Program-made: the position numbers and the translations under genes | DNA from: Lachnospiraceae bacterium UBA7110 | GTDB lineage: Bacteria; Bacillota; Clostridia; Lachnospirales; Lachnospiraceae | DNA: 30,773 bases | Assembly (NCBI GenBank): GCA_002492295.1 | Contig: DKYC01000121.1 | Coordinates: 1 to 30,773 of the forward strand | Reading direction: 5' to 3' | Shown here: positions 14,814 to 22,893 of the stretch, piece after piece | Position numbering within the stretch: position 1 is the stretch's first letter | Layout: every line of letters begins with the position of its first letter | The notes under the pieces: model-generated | What the model was told of the DNA's origin: nothing | The model's database searches: none | Seen by the model: only the letters and a program-made list of their open reading frames with translations

Positions 14814-16420
14814 CATACCCGTTCCAGCACTTTTGCAACTGCGCCGACGCCTTGTATCATTTCGCCAAACAGCGCCGTCACCTTTTCGCCCAGCACGTTC
14901 TGCGTCAAATCTACGCCAAAGATATCCTCCCGTTTCAAAATCGGCGCTATCACTGTTTTTACATCACAAGCCTCGCCAAGCTTTACATCCGCAAGCAGCG
15001 GCATTAATGTCTCCAACAGCGGATCAGGACTCGGCGTAAACGTATTGCCGTTGTCATCCACACCCATCAGATACCGCAGCCAGCCGGCAAATACCATCGG
15101 AATACCTTCCAACGCATTGACATCCAAATCCTCTGACGCCATATACGCCTTAATCGTTTCGCCAAAACGAATTGACAGTTTCTGTGAAGTATCCGTCGCA
15201 ATACGCTGCGGCGTATCCGGCATGAACGGATTGGGAATACGCTTTTGCAGTACCTCGTCGATGAACTGCTTTGGCTCCAAAATCTGCGGATTTACCACTA
15301 CCGGTAACCCTTCCTGATACCCGATACGCTCCACCAGCTTTTTCAGCGCCGGATTTTTCATTTCCTCGGAAATCAGCTCATATCCAAGCAGACAGCCAAA
15401 CACCGCGAGCGTCGTGTGCAGTGGATTCAGGCAGGTACACACTTTCATTTTCTCCACCTTATCCACCGTTTCGCGCGTGGTAAACATCACGCCTGTCTCC
15501 TCCAATGCAGGTCTGCCATTCGGAAACGCGTCCTCAATCACAAGATACTGGCACTCCTCCGCATTCACAAACGGCGCTACCCACGTATTTTTGCTTGTGA
15601 CTGCTTTCTCCAGTCCTTCAATATTATCCGCCTCCAAAATTGCCTCAACCTTCGGGTCGGGACGCGGCGTAATCTTGTCAATCATGCTCCAAGGAAACGA
15701 CAGTTTTGATGCATCATTCACATAATCCAAAAAGCCTGTCTCCGCCGTGCCTGCTTTTACCCAGCCTTCCGCAAATGCCGTCACTGCCTGTTTCAGCTTA
15801 TCACCATTGTGCGAACAGTTATCCATACTTACCAGCGCAAGCGGGAGCTGTCCGCTCTGATAACGCTCATACACAAGCGCACAGACCTTGCCCAAATAGC
15901 TCTCCGGTTTTGCAGGTCCGTTCTCCAAATCCCGTGCAATCGCAGGCAGCACTTCGCCCTTGCCGTCCACAAGGCTATAGCCTTTTTCTGTAATCGTAAA
16001 GCTTGCCATTTTAAGCGACGGCGCGGCAAAAATCTCTTTCAGGCGGGAAAACTCTTTGTCGTTTTCACTGTCCAAAATCAGGGACTCTACGATACTGCCA
16101 ATCACCGTTTTTTCGACTTCTCCGTTACCCTTTAACGTAACCAAAATACTGTAATCATCATGCGGATGGTACATCTTTTCAATAATCTCATAGTCAAAGC
16201 CTTCCGCCACAATCAGTCCGGTTTCGCTCTTTCCCTCTTCCATAAGCTGCTGCATCAGGTTCGCCTGATATGCACGGAAAATATTGCCCGCGCCAAAATG
16301 AATCCACTCGGGATTTTTCTTTGTATTCTCAGTCAGCCGTTCCCTGTCATACGCAGGCACATGATATCCCAAAGCCTTCCACGCCTCGCGCTCCTGTAAT
16401 CCTGTTTTATCTAATCTCAT
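14813..16420 (-). CDS. uxuB: Mannitol dehydrogenase-family oxidoreductase, probable fructuronate reductase (UxuB type)
   Basis: A 535-residue cytoplasmic enzyme of the polyol-specific long-chain dehydrogenase family. The N-terminal NAD-binding region has WIHFGAGNIFRAYQANLM (about residue 39). The catalytic segment appears as KVCTCLNPLHTTLAVFG, and MDNCSHNGDKL is the family's central motif. Beside uxuA, the expected reaction is reversible reduction of D-fructuronate to D-mannonate with NADH. Other substrates such as tagaturonate or mannitol are possible from sequence alone. AAAGGAG seven bases before ATG 16420 sets the start; the ORF extends six codons further without support. A structured repeat fills the gap to uxuA. 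It overlaps the small ORF downstream by ATGA. Confidence 0.85.
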   Translation of the reverse strand: MRLDKTGLQEREAWKALGYHVPAYDRERLTENTKKNPEWIHFGAGNIFRAYQANLMQQLMEEGKSETGLIVAEGFDYEIIEKMYHPHDDYSILVTLKGNGEVEKTVIGSIVESLILDSENDKEFSRLKEIFAAPSLKMASFTITEKGYSLVDGKGEVLPAIARDLENGPAKPESYLGKVCALVYERYQSGQLPLALVSMDNCSHNGDKLKQAVTAFAEGWVKAGTAETGFLDYVNDASKLSFPWSMIDKITPRPDPKVEAILEADNIEGLEKAVTSKNTWVAPFVNAEECQYLVIEDAFPNGRPALEETGVMFTTRETVDKVEKMKVCTCLNPLHTTLAVFGCLLGYELISEEMKNPALKKLVERIGYQEGLPVVVNPQILEPKQFIDEVLQKRIPNPFMPDTPQRIATDTSQKLSIRFGETIKAYMASEDLDVNALEGIPMVFAGWLRYLMGVDDNGNTFTPSPDPLLETLMPLLADVKLGEACDVKTVIAPILKREDIFGVDLTQNVLGEKVTALFGEMIQGVGAVAKVLERV

Positions 16421-16453
16421 CCTCCTGCTCCTTTCCATTTCAAATTGCTATAT

Positions 16454-16556
16454 CATTACGAATAGGTTCGCCTGCGAACCGTAGTAATCCTTAGTCAGTG
16501 TCTTAATCGAATTGTCCTATATTCGATTTACTTACTTAGGATTACTTTTCGTAATG
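16454..16556. repeat. Intercistronic two-hairpin repeat, copy 2 (uxuA/uxuB gap)
   Basis: An outer stem CATTACGAA (16454-16462) / TTCGTAATG (16548-16556) encloses hairpin A (GGTTCG, 16465-16470, with CGAACC, 16475-16480) and hairpin B (AGTAATCC, 16483-16490, with GGATTACT, 16539-16546). Hairpin B has a one-sided GTCTT bulge and an inner stem AATCGAAT/ATTCGATT. The order and the GTCTTAATCGAATT block are shared with 29963-30067. The element covers the last codons and stop of uxuA. Confidence 0.75.
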
Positions 16557-17602
16557 GCTTCCCACAAACCATTCAGGTAAGTCGCACCTAACGCCCTGTC
16601 ATACAAACCATAACCCGGCATTGCCACCTCACCCCAAATCATACGCCCGTGGTCAGGACGAATCGGTCCTTCAAATCCGATATCATACAGCGCCTTCATA
16701 ATCTCATACATATCAAAGCTGCCGTCCGACGACAAATGCGCCGCTTCCTCGAAATCGCCCGGATAATTGTGCTGCAGATTCCGCACATGCGCGAAATGCA
16801 CGCGTCCCTCAAGCGCCCGAATCATTCCCGGCAAGTCATTATCAGGATTCGTCCCGTAAGAGCCTGAGCAGAATGTAACGCCGTTATGCGGATTGTCTAC
16901 CATCTTCATCATGCGTTGAATATTCGGCAGGTTCGTGATAATACGCGGCAGTCCGAAAACGCTCCACGCCGGGTCGTCCGGATGAATCGCCATATTAATG
17001 TCATACTTGTCGCAAACCGGCATAATCGCCTCCAAAAAATACTGCAGATTCGCAAACAGCTTTTCCTCATCCACGTCCTTATATAACCCAAACAGCTCCT
17101 TAATCCGCTCCATGCGCTCCGGCTCCCACCCCGGCATAACGTAGCCGTTTGTATCGCCCGAAATTGATTCAAACATTTTCTCCGGGTCTAAATTATCAAC
17201 CGTTTCCTGATGATATGCCAAAACTGTCGAACCATCGGGACGCTTTCTTGCAAGCTCCGTTCTCGTCCAGTCAAACACCGGCATAAAGTTGTAGCAGACC
17301 ATGTGAATGTCTTCCTGTCCAAGCTTTTCCAAGGTCTTGATATAATTGTCAATATACTTGTCGCGCTCCTTTAATCCAATCTTAATCGCGTCATGGATAT
17401 TCACGCTCTCAATACCGGCAATATGCAGTCCGCCTGCCTCTACCTCCGCTTTCAACGCACGGATGTCCTCCAAGCTCCACTCGTCGCCGGGTGCTGTTTC
17501 ATAAAGCGTCGTAATCACGCCCTTTACCCCCGGAATCTGCCGAATTTGCTCCAGCGTCACCGAATCCGATTTGCTCCCGTACCACCGTAATGTCATTTCC
17601 AT
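16532..17602 (-). CDS. uxuA: Mannonate dehydratase
   Basis: A 356-residue TIM-barrel enzyme that converts D-mannonate to 2-keto-3-deoxy-D-gluconate in hexuronate breakdown. Characteristic segments are MEMTLRWYGSKSDSVTLEQIRQIPGV at the start (given in outline), CYNFMPVFDWTRTEL, MAIHPDDPAWSVFGLPRI, GVTFCSGSYG, VHFAHVRN and IRPDHGRMIWGE. These include His, Cys, His and Asp ligands of the active-site metal. Length matches UxuA. AAAGGAG nine bases before ATG 17602 sets the start. The gene follows an MFS gene by 72 bases, with a TTGAAA/TTTCA palindrome in the gap, and is followed by the uxuB-type gene. Confident assignment. Confidence 0.96.
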   Translation of the reverse strand: MEMTLRWYGSKSDSVTLEQIRQIPGVKGVITTLYETAPGDEWSLEDIRALKAEVEAGGLHIAGIESVNIHDAIKIGLKERDKYIDNYIKTLEKLGQEDIHMVCYNFMPVFDWTRTELARKRPDGSTVLAYHQETVDNLDPEKMFESISGDTNGYVMPGWEPERMERIKELFGLYKDVDEEKLFANLQYFLEAIMPVCDKYDINMAIHPDDPAWSVFGLPRIITNLPNIQRMMKMVDNPHNGVTFCSGSYGTNPDNDLPGMIRALEGRVHFAHVRNLQHNYPGDFEEAAHLSSDGSFDMYEIMKALYDIGFEGPIRPDHGRMIWGEVAMPGYGLYDRALGATYLNGLWEAITKSNPK

Positions 17603-17643
17603 AAAAACATGCTCCTTTCTTAGTTGCATTTAATTTTTTCCAA

Positions 17644-17658
17644 TTGAAACCATTTCAT
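17644..17658. promoter_or_regulatory. Palindromic operator-like site ahead of uxuA
   Basis: TTGAAA, a 3-base centre CCA, then TTTCA(T). The same arms and odd centre occur at 6195-6209 upstream of the pectinesterase-like gene. It sits 42 bases before the uxuA start inside the MFS/uxuA gap. Role inferred from the sharing only. Confidence 0.4.
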
Positions 17659-17674
17659 TAACCGTCTGTCTCTT

Positions 17675-18862
17675 TTATTCCGTAAGCGCCTCCTGATGCC
17701 GCCTGATGTAAAAATTCAACGCCATAATCAACGCCAAATCAATCAGCACCACCACGACAATTGAACTCATTCCATACGCAATCCCGACATTCTCTGCGAT
17801 GCGTCCGATAATCATCGGCATTAAAATAGAGCCCAGGCTTGCCAGCGTCAGAATAAAGCTCCATGCCATTGAATACTTCTGTATCAGTCCACCGCAAAAC
17901 GACACGGTTGTCGGGTAAATTCCCGCCATACTGTACCCAAAGCCCATAATCCCGATTACAATCGGCACTGTGCTCTTTGAAAAAAGCAGCCAAAAGAAAA
18001 ATCCCACAAATCCAAAGCCCATCACAAGCAACAGCTTTTCCTTTTTCACTTTCCCCGACAGTGCGGCAACCGTCAGCCTGCCTGCCAAAATCATTACCCA
18101 CAGGACACTCGCCATAAGCTGCGACAACGCGTCGCTCAAAAGACCCGTATCTACAAAATACGTAATCAGCCAGCCGATAACACCCTGTTCCGCACACAGA
18201 TAAAAGAACAGTGTAAACGTACAAAGGTAAAACAGCGGCTCCCTGAAAAAACCGACACCTGTGTCATTTTTCTTCTCACTCGTTTTGACCTCAGACTCCG
18301 AAATCGGAACCAAAAAGTACAAAATCCAGCTCAGTACGCCCATCGCAATCATAAAATAGCACGCATATACCCAGCCTTCCGCATTTGTGCGCGTCAGCAG
18401 TGTCAGCAGAATCGGGAATGAAAACGCACCAATCGAAAACATGGCGTGCAGCGCATTCAGAAATCCTGCCCGTCCCGGCGCAATACTGTTGACCGTGTAA
18501 TTTCCAAAATTGCTCGATGCCCCTCTTGCCAGTCCCGTCATCAGAAACGCAAGCGCCAGCATCAGATTGCCGTTTCCATACAAAATCATCACATACGCAA
18601 TCGCATAGCAGGCATTAAACAGCAAAATGCTTTTTTTCCTCCCCAAAAACACGGCAAGCGTCCCCGACGCAAAGCTCGAAGCCAGATTCCCCACCGAATG
18701 CAGACTGACAATCAGCCCCGCAAATGCATAGTTTAACCCCTTTGCCTCTCGAATAAACGGCAAAAGCGAACCGATTGACAGTGCCAGCACACCGTTTAAC
18801 ATAAAAGCAAGATACGTAAAGCACAATTGCTTTTTCTCCTCTGCCGTCTTTAAATAACTCAT
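17675..18862 (-). CDS. MFS transporter in the uronate operon
   Basis: A 395-residue membrane protein with about twelve hydrophobic segments. Motif-A-like residues follow TM2 (ASGTLAVFLGRKKSILL, about residue 68), and a second-half counterpart is LSGKVKKEKLLL. It begins MSYLKTAEEKKQ and the start at 18862 has AAAGGA ten bases upstream. It lies between the membrane-anchored DctP-like gene (40-48 bases upstream) and uxuA. It probably moves a uronate, an oligosaccharide or a related compound, in addition to the TRAP system. The substrate is not readable from the sequence. Similar general fold to the MFS protein at 1224 but clearly different in sequence. Confidence 0.85.
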   Translation of the reverse strand: MSYLKTAEEKKQLCFTYLAFMLNGVLALSIGSLLPFIREAKGLNYAFAGLIVSLHSVGNLASSFASGTLAVFLGRKKSILLFNACYAIAYVMILYGNGNLMLALAFLMTGLARGASSNFGNYTVNSIAPGRAGFLNALHAMFSIGAFSFPILLTLLTRTNAEGWVYACYFMIAMGVLSWILYFLVPISESEVKTSEKKNDTGVGFFREPLFYLCTFTLFFYLCAEQGVIGWLITYFVDTGLLSDALSQLMASVLWVMILAGRLTVAALSGKVKKEKLLLVMGFGFVGFFFWLLFSKSTVPIVIGIMGFGYSMAGIYPTTVSFCGGLIQKYSMAWSFILTLASLGSILMPMIIGRIAENVGIAYGMSSIVVVVLIDLALIMALNFYIRRHQEALTE

Positions 18863-18910
18863 TATCCTCATTTCCTTTCCATAATGCCTTTTTATTATGC
18901 TTTTTCTATT

Positions 18911-19942
18911 CTATTTTTCCGCCCCCAGCGCACGGATTTGCGCGATATCCTCACCGTAATCCGCCTCATACCGCTCATAAATTGGCGCCATTGCCGACTG
19001 AAACTTCTTCTTTTCCTCTGCGGAGAGCACAATCTCCTCCACCTGATTTTCAAGTGCCGTCTTTCGTGCCTTACGTTCGTGCTCCGTCCAAAGCTCCCTT
19101 TCGTAAAGCGCCGACTCCTTCGCACACTCCAAAATAACTGCCCTGTCCTCTTCCGAAAGCTGCTCCCATGTATGTTTTGCACAAATCTGCATTTCAGGAA
19201 TACGGATATGCTCATCAACCGTATAGTATTTTGCCACCTCGTAATGCTGCATTGTCTCGTAAGACGACCAGTTGTTTTCCGCGCCGTCAACCTGACTGCG
19301 CTCCAACGCGGCATACACTTGGTTATATGGTATTTTCACGGGTACCGCACCTAACGCAGTAATCATCTCCGACATCATTTCCGACTCCTGTATGCGGATA
19401 TGCATTCCCTGCATGTCCTCTAACGTCCGCACAGGCTTCGTTGCACAGTAAATATTGCGCGCACCCGCGTCATACCACGAAAGTCCGATTAAATCATACT
19501 GCTTCGGATACTGCAAAAACCGCTCCCCGATTTCACCGTCCAAAACACGCCACATATGGTCTGCATCCTCATACAGGTACGGAAGCTGCAGCACCTTCAT
19601 TTCCGGGATATTGTCCGCAACTTGCGCCAGTGAAATCCGTGCAAAATCAATGCCGCCGTACCGCATTTGCCGGATAACCTCCGCCTCCGAGCCAAATTCC
19701 CCTTCCGCATGGACCTGTATGCGAATGCGCCCCTGTGTGCGCTCCTCCACCAATGCGGCAAACCGCACGCCGCCCATCGTCGTAGGATAATCCTGTGTCT
19801 GATTTTCTGCATAGGAAAAAACATATTCCGGCACAACCGCTCTTTTCCTGCCCAAAAGAAACAGACCTGCCGCCAGCAAAAGCACTGACACAATTGCCAA
19901 ACACCCATACACTATCAATCTGCTGCGATTTTGTGCTTTCAT
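18911..19942 (-). CDS. Membrane-anchored DctP-type solute-binding protein, probable sensor partner
   Basis: A 343-residue protein. An N-terminal hydrophobic segment (LIVYGCLAIVSVLLLAAGLFLLG) has no lipobox cysteine in the usual place, suggesting an anchor rather than a cleaved lipoprotein signal. The rest matches the DctP family of TRAP solute-binding proteins (GGIDFARISLAQVAD, MKVLQLPYLY, MQGMHIRIQES, PYNQVYAALERSQVDGAENNW). The family's ligand-contact Arg/Asn positions appear present (RIQES; GAENNW). GAGG six bases before ATG 19942 fixes the start. It is the third gene of a kinase/regulator/binding-protein set and has no Q or M subunit of its own. It therefore more likely presents ligand to the kinase than feeds a transporter, though it could also serve the dctQM genes. 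Confidence 0.85.
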   Translation of the reverse strand: MKAQNRSRLIVYGCLAIVSVLLLAAGLFLLGRKRAVVPEYVFSYAENQTQDYPTTMGGVRFAALVEERTQGRIRIQVHAEGEFGSEAEVIRQMRYGGIDFARISLAQVADNIPEMKVLQLPYLYEDADHMWRVLDGEIGERFLQYPKQYDLIGLSWYDAGARNIYCATKPVRTLEDMQGMHIRIQESEMMSEMITALGAVPVKIPYNQVYAALERSQVDGAENNWSSYETMQHYEVAKYYTVDEHIRIPEMQICAKHTWEQLSEEDRAVILECAKESALYERELWTEHERKARKTALENQVEEIVLSAEEKKKFQSAMAPIYERYEADYGEDIAQIRALGAEK

Positions 19943-19956
19943 TTCCAACCTCACAC

Positions 19957-20754
19957 TTATGCCTTTTGATACCGGTACTCGCTTGGCGTAACGCCTGTAA
20001 TCCGCTTAAAGACCTTCGTAAAATAACTCGAATCCCGATACCCGACCTTCTGTCCAATTTCCTTGATATTGACCGTAATATCCGCCAGCAGCTCCTTTGC
20101 TTTCTCAATCCGAAGCTCCGACAGATACATAATAAAGCTCTTGTCAAAATTCTGCTTAAAAAATCTGCAGAAATATGCATCGGAATAATGAAGCTGCTCC
20201 GCGGCGTCCTGCAAAGAAATATCCTCCATATAGTGCGTTTCAAGATACACCCGGATGTGCTCTGCGAGCGCCTGATTTTTCATGGAATCCGGCTTTTCGT
20301 CCTTTTCCTGCATCTCTTTTGACTGCAATGCATTCCGCACGGAAAAATCCTTCTCCTGCGTGCACCCCCGGCTTAGCCAAACCGCTTCCTCTAAAACAGC
20401 AATCAAGTCCTCCTTTGCGCTCGGCTTTAACAGATAATCCAAAGCACGCACCCGGATTGCCCGTTTTGCAAACTCAAACTCGTCATACGCCGTCAAAAAA
20501 ATAATGCTGCACGTCTGATTTTCCCTACGGATTTCCTCCGCAGCCTCCAAGCCGTTAATCCCCGGCATGGAAATATCCAGCACTGCGACCTGACAATCAT
20601 GCTCCCGAAACAGCGCAATCGCCTCGCGCCCGTTCTCCGCCTCAAACAGCGCAACCTCATCCCCAAAATAACTGCGTATCGTCTTGCCAATTACCATCCG
20701 CTCAATTGGTTCATCATCCGCAATCAGAATACGGCACACCTCATTTTCCGTCAT
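19957..20754 (-). CDS. Response regulator with AraC-type DNA-binding domain (YesN-like)
   Basis: A 265-residue regulator. The receiver has ILIADDEPIER near the start, D60 in AVLDISMPG, T in FLTAYDEF and K in LLKPS. After a linker, the C-terminal 100 residues carry two helix-turn-helix units (ISLQDAAEQLHYSDAYFCRFFKQ and VNIKEIGQKVGYRDSSYFTKVF, then GVTPSEYR). GGGTGGAAC precedes ATG 20754. Its start overlaps the end of the kinase gene by 14 bases, so the two are coupled. Likely targets are the TRAP genes at 22894-25922, whose upstream region has two exact 10-bp direct repeats 20 bp apart, a spacing that fits AraC-type binding. Confidence 0.92.
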   Translation of the reverse strand: MTENEVCRILIADDEPIERMVIGKTIRSYFGDEVALFEAENGREAIALFREHDCQVAVLDISMPGINGLEAAEEIRRENQTCSIIFLTAYDEFEFAKRAIRVRALDYLLKPSAKEDLIAVLEEAVWLSRGCTQEKDFSVRNALQSKEMQEKDEKPDSMKNQALAEHIRVYLETHYMEDISLQDAAEQLHYSDAYFCRFFKQNFDKSFIMYLSELRIEKAKELLADITVNIKEIGQKVGYRDSSYFTKVFKRITGVTPSEYRYQKA

Positions 20755-22255
20755 GTTCCACCCTTTGCCTCTCATCCTCTATCCAAATCCGAACAATTGT
20801 TCCAACTCCAAATTTACTGTGTATCTGCATCGTTCCGCACTGATACATCATATGAATGCGCTTATAGATATTGGAAAGCCCGATACTCGTGCGCTCCGTC
20901 CTGCCCGTCTCTTCCTCACGTAGCTCCCGGCGCAGCCGCCGCAGCGCTTCCAAACCCATTCCAATCCCGTTATCTGCCACAACAATACAAATTTTTCCGT
21001 ATCTCTCCCGAATACGGATAAAAATCTTCCCACCCTCTTCCTTTGACGCAAGACCGTGGATAATTGCATTTTCGACAAGCGGCTGAAACGTAAATGTCGG
21101 AATGAGCACAAGCTGCGCATTTGCCTGACAGTCAATGCTGTACGTAATCCTGCCGCCAAAGCGCATTTCCTGCAAAAACATATAGTCTCTGACCACCTTC
21201 AGCTCCCGCGCCAAAGATACCTTCTTTTCAGGCGTTTTCAAATTATAACGAAACAAGAAGCTCAGCGACTGTATCATTTTCTCCGTCGTCTGCGCCCCCT
21301 CCAAATCCGCCATACCGCTGATTACATTCAGCGAATTGAACAAAAAATGCGGATTAATCTGACTTTTTAATAAATCAAGCTCCATCGCGTCCAAGCGGGC
21401 GGCAATCGCAATCTTTTCAAGCTCCTCCGCATGGTACAAATCCATTGCCCTGCGCCGCTCCTCAAGTGCCATAATGTACTCGCCTGTCGCATATTTCATT
21501 TTGTTAAAAGCAACCACCAGTTCGCCAAGTTCATCTTCGCTCTGTGTCTTAATGTCGTCAATATAAAAATCATTCTCGGCAATCTTGCGCGACGCCTCCG
21601 CCAGCTCCATGACAGGAGATACAATCGAACTGTTCAAAAGCTCCGAGAGCTTGTGCGTACTATAGAAAAAAAACAGCTCAAACAAAATCAGCAGCATGGG
21701 AACCACCATAATCATCCGAAGCTTTCCCGCGTAACGGCTCACGCCATACTCCAATGTATCACGCATTAACTGTTTTGAATAGCTCTGCAAGTACCCTTGC
21801 ATGTCGTAAACCTCATACAGGCTTGCAATATATTCTGCCGTTTTTTCGCCTCCGCTCAAAACATGATCGCGCTTTTCACAGTATACCTGATACATGTTTA
21901 AAATTGACCATGTCTTGGCAAAGCAGACCTCCCCCGTTTTTTCGTAATCATACGGGAGCTGCTCCACAGCTTTCTGCGTGCGCACAATGGCATGCCTAAG
22001 CTCTGTGCGGGCTTCCTCTTTTCCAGTCTTGACACAGGTTTCAAACAACTGGGATTCTTCCTCCATGCACTGCACAAAATCACTCGCAACCGAATTTCCG
22101 GTCAGAATCACGGAGAAGTCAAATAACGAGTATTTCACAGTCCAAATCGCCAGAAAAATGGATAACAAAATCAATAAAAAAACAATCGTCGTAAAAAATT
22201 TTATTTTCTGCTTGATTTTTAAGGATTTCCATACCCCTTTCAGGCGTTGTTTCAT
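20741..22255 (-). CDS. Sensor histidine kinase of the LytS/YesM type
   Basis: A 504-residue membrane kinase. TM1 (IKFFTTIVFLLILLSIFLAIWTV, in outline) and TM2 (LRMIMVVPMLLILFELFFFY) flank an extracellular region of about 140 residues. A HAMP domain follows (IVSPVMELAEASRKIAENDF), then the His_kinase domain with QINPHFLFNSLN (His about residue 303) and the ATPase motifs PLVENAIIHGL and VADNGIGMG. The ORF can be extended through a GTG into the repeat upstream, but ATG 22255 with AAAGGAG (13 bases, slightly long) is preferred. It is paired with the AraC-type regulator and the DctP-like protein downstream, and probably senses the substrate of the TRAP system. Confidence 0.92.
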   Translation of the reverse strand: MKQRLKGVWKSLKIKQKIKFFTTIVFLLILLSIFLAIWTVKYSLFDFSVILTGNSVASDFVQCMEEESQLFETCVKTGKEEARTELRHAIVRTQKAVEQLPYDYEKTGEVCFAKTWSILNMYQVYCEKRDHVLSGGEKTAEYIASLYEVYDMQGYLQSYSKQLMRDTLEYGVSRYAGKLRMIMVVPMLLILFELFFFYSTHKLSELLNSSIVSPVMELAEASRKIAENDFYIDDIKTQSEDELGELVVAFNKMKYATGEYIMALEERRRAMDLYHAEELEKIAIAARLDAMELDLLKSQINPHFLFNSLNVISGMADLEGAQTTEKMIQSLSFLFRYNLKTPEKKVSLARELKVVRDYMFLQEMRFGGRITYSIDCQANAQLVLIPTFTFQPLVENAIIHGLASKEEGGKIFIRIRERYGKICIVVADNGIGMGLEALRRLRRELREEETGRTERTSIGLSNIYKRIHMMYQCGTMQIHSKFGVGTIVRIWIEDERQRVEHDGK

Positions 22256-22283
22256 GAAGATAACGCTACTCCTTTCATTGTCT

Positions 22284-22336
22284 GCGAATTTGGGCGTAAG
22301 CACAAATTTGCCGTGTGAAAAATTTATTTTTCACAC
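22284..22336. repeat. Two-hairpin repeat, leader-type family, copy 2
   Basis: On plus, arms 22284-22295 and 22300-22311 pair around GTAA, and a second perfect 10-bp hairpin follows (GTGTGAAAAA, 22313-22322, with TTTTTCACAC, 22327-22336). Its loop is the stop codon of the YcxB-like gene. A T-rich tract follows on plus. The first hairpin nearly equals that at 999-1026, with loop GCAA replaced by GTAA, both GNRA. The second hairpin differs in sequence but keeps its pairing. Confidence 0.75.
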
Positions 22337-22842
22337 TTTTTTCTTTTTTTAGATGCTCTAGAAGTTCCTGTATTAGCGGCGGTATGCTCCTCCACAAATC
22401 GGAAAAACACATCTTTTTCCTTGCCAAGCACGCGGTTCGTCAGCATGTATCCGTGATTGACATCTGTATAAACAATCACCATATTCGCTTCCCTACGCAC
22501 ACCTTTGACCTTGTCCCAGCGAATATGCTCCTGCTGCTGTCCAAGCGTCACATGAATGCCGTCCTCCGAAAAGACAAGCATTGTTCCCTTTGGGATAAGG
22601 GATACCTGCGCCTTTGCCTTTAAATAAACGCCCAAAGGCTGAATCACCGGTATCAGAAGACAGGCAAGGAAGAGCAGCGCCTGCACCGCATCACTTGCCT
22701 GATTCCAAAACCGCAGCGTCAGGAGAATCATTGCGATACCGAACACAATATTGCACACCCCCACAAGCGAGTGATATGTGCGAAACATGGATAATGCCCA
22801 AAAATCAAGCGGTCTCACTTTACTTTCATATTGGTAACGCAT
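22324..22842 (-). CDS. YcxB-like membrane protein
   Basis: A 172-residue protein with two hydrophobic segments (about residues 25-42 and 55-75) and a soluble C-terminal half (GTMLVFSEDGIHVTLGQQQEHIRWDKVKGVRREANMVIVYTD, in outline). That order, two helices then a PH-like beta domain with a conserved W-x-x-V, is that of YcxB-like proteins, whose function is unknown. The tail is very basic (KKRKKCEK). AGGGG lies 12 bases before ATG 22842. It sits between the TRAP permease gene and the kinase gene, in the same direction, so it is probably co-transcribed. A repeat hairpin covers its stop codon. Confidence 0.7.
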   Translation of the reverse strand: MRYQYESKVRPLDFWALSMFRTYHSLVGVCNIVFGIAMILLTLRFWNQASDAVQALLFLACLLIPVIQPLGVYLKAKAQVSLIPKGTMLVFSEDGIHVTLGQQQEHIRWDKVKGVRREANMVIVYTDVNHGYMLTNRVLGKEKDVFFRFVEEHTAANTGTSRASKKRKKCEK

Positions 22843-22893
22843 AACGCAATTTTTCCCCTCTCATATACACTAACAAATCTTTTCGTAAAAACC

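Noticed and set aside
17739..18224. Minus-strand ORF of 161 codons inside the MFS gene
   Set aside because: It is an alternative frame of the MFS transporter, whose membrane pattern is clear in the main frame.
19647..20243. Minus-strand ORF of 198 codons
   Set aside because: It lies in another frame across the AraC-type response regulator and the DctP-like gene, is rich in Arg and Cys, and shows no domain; it is a shadow of real genes.
22256..22303. Upstream GTG start of the histidine kinase gene
   Set aside because: It lies within the structured repeat and has no ribosome binding site, while ATG 22255 has AAAGGAG.
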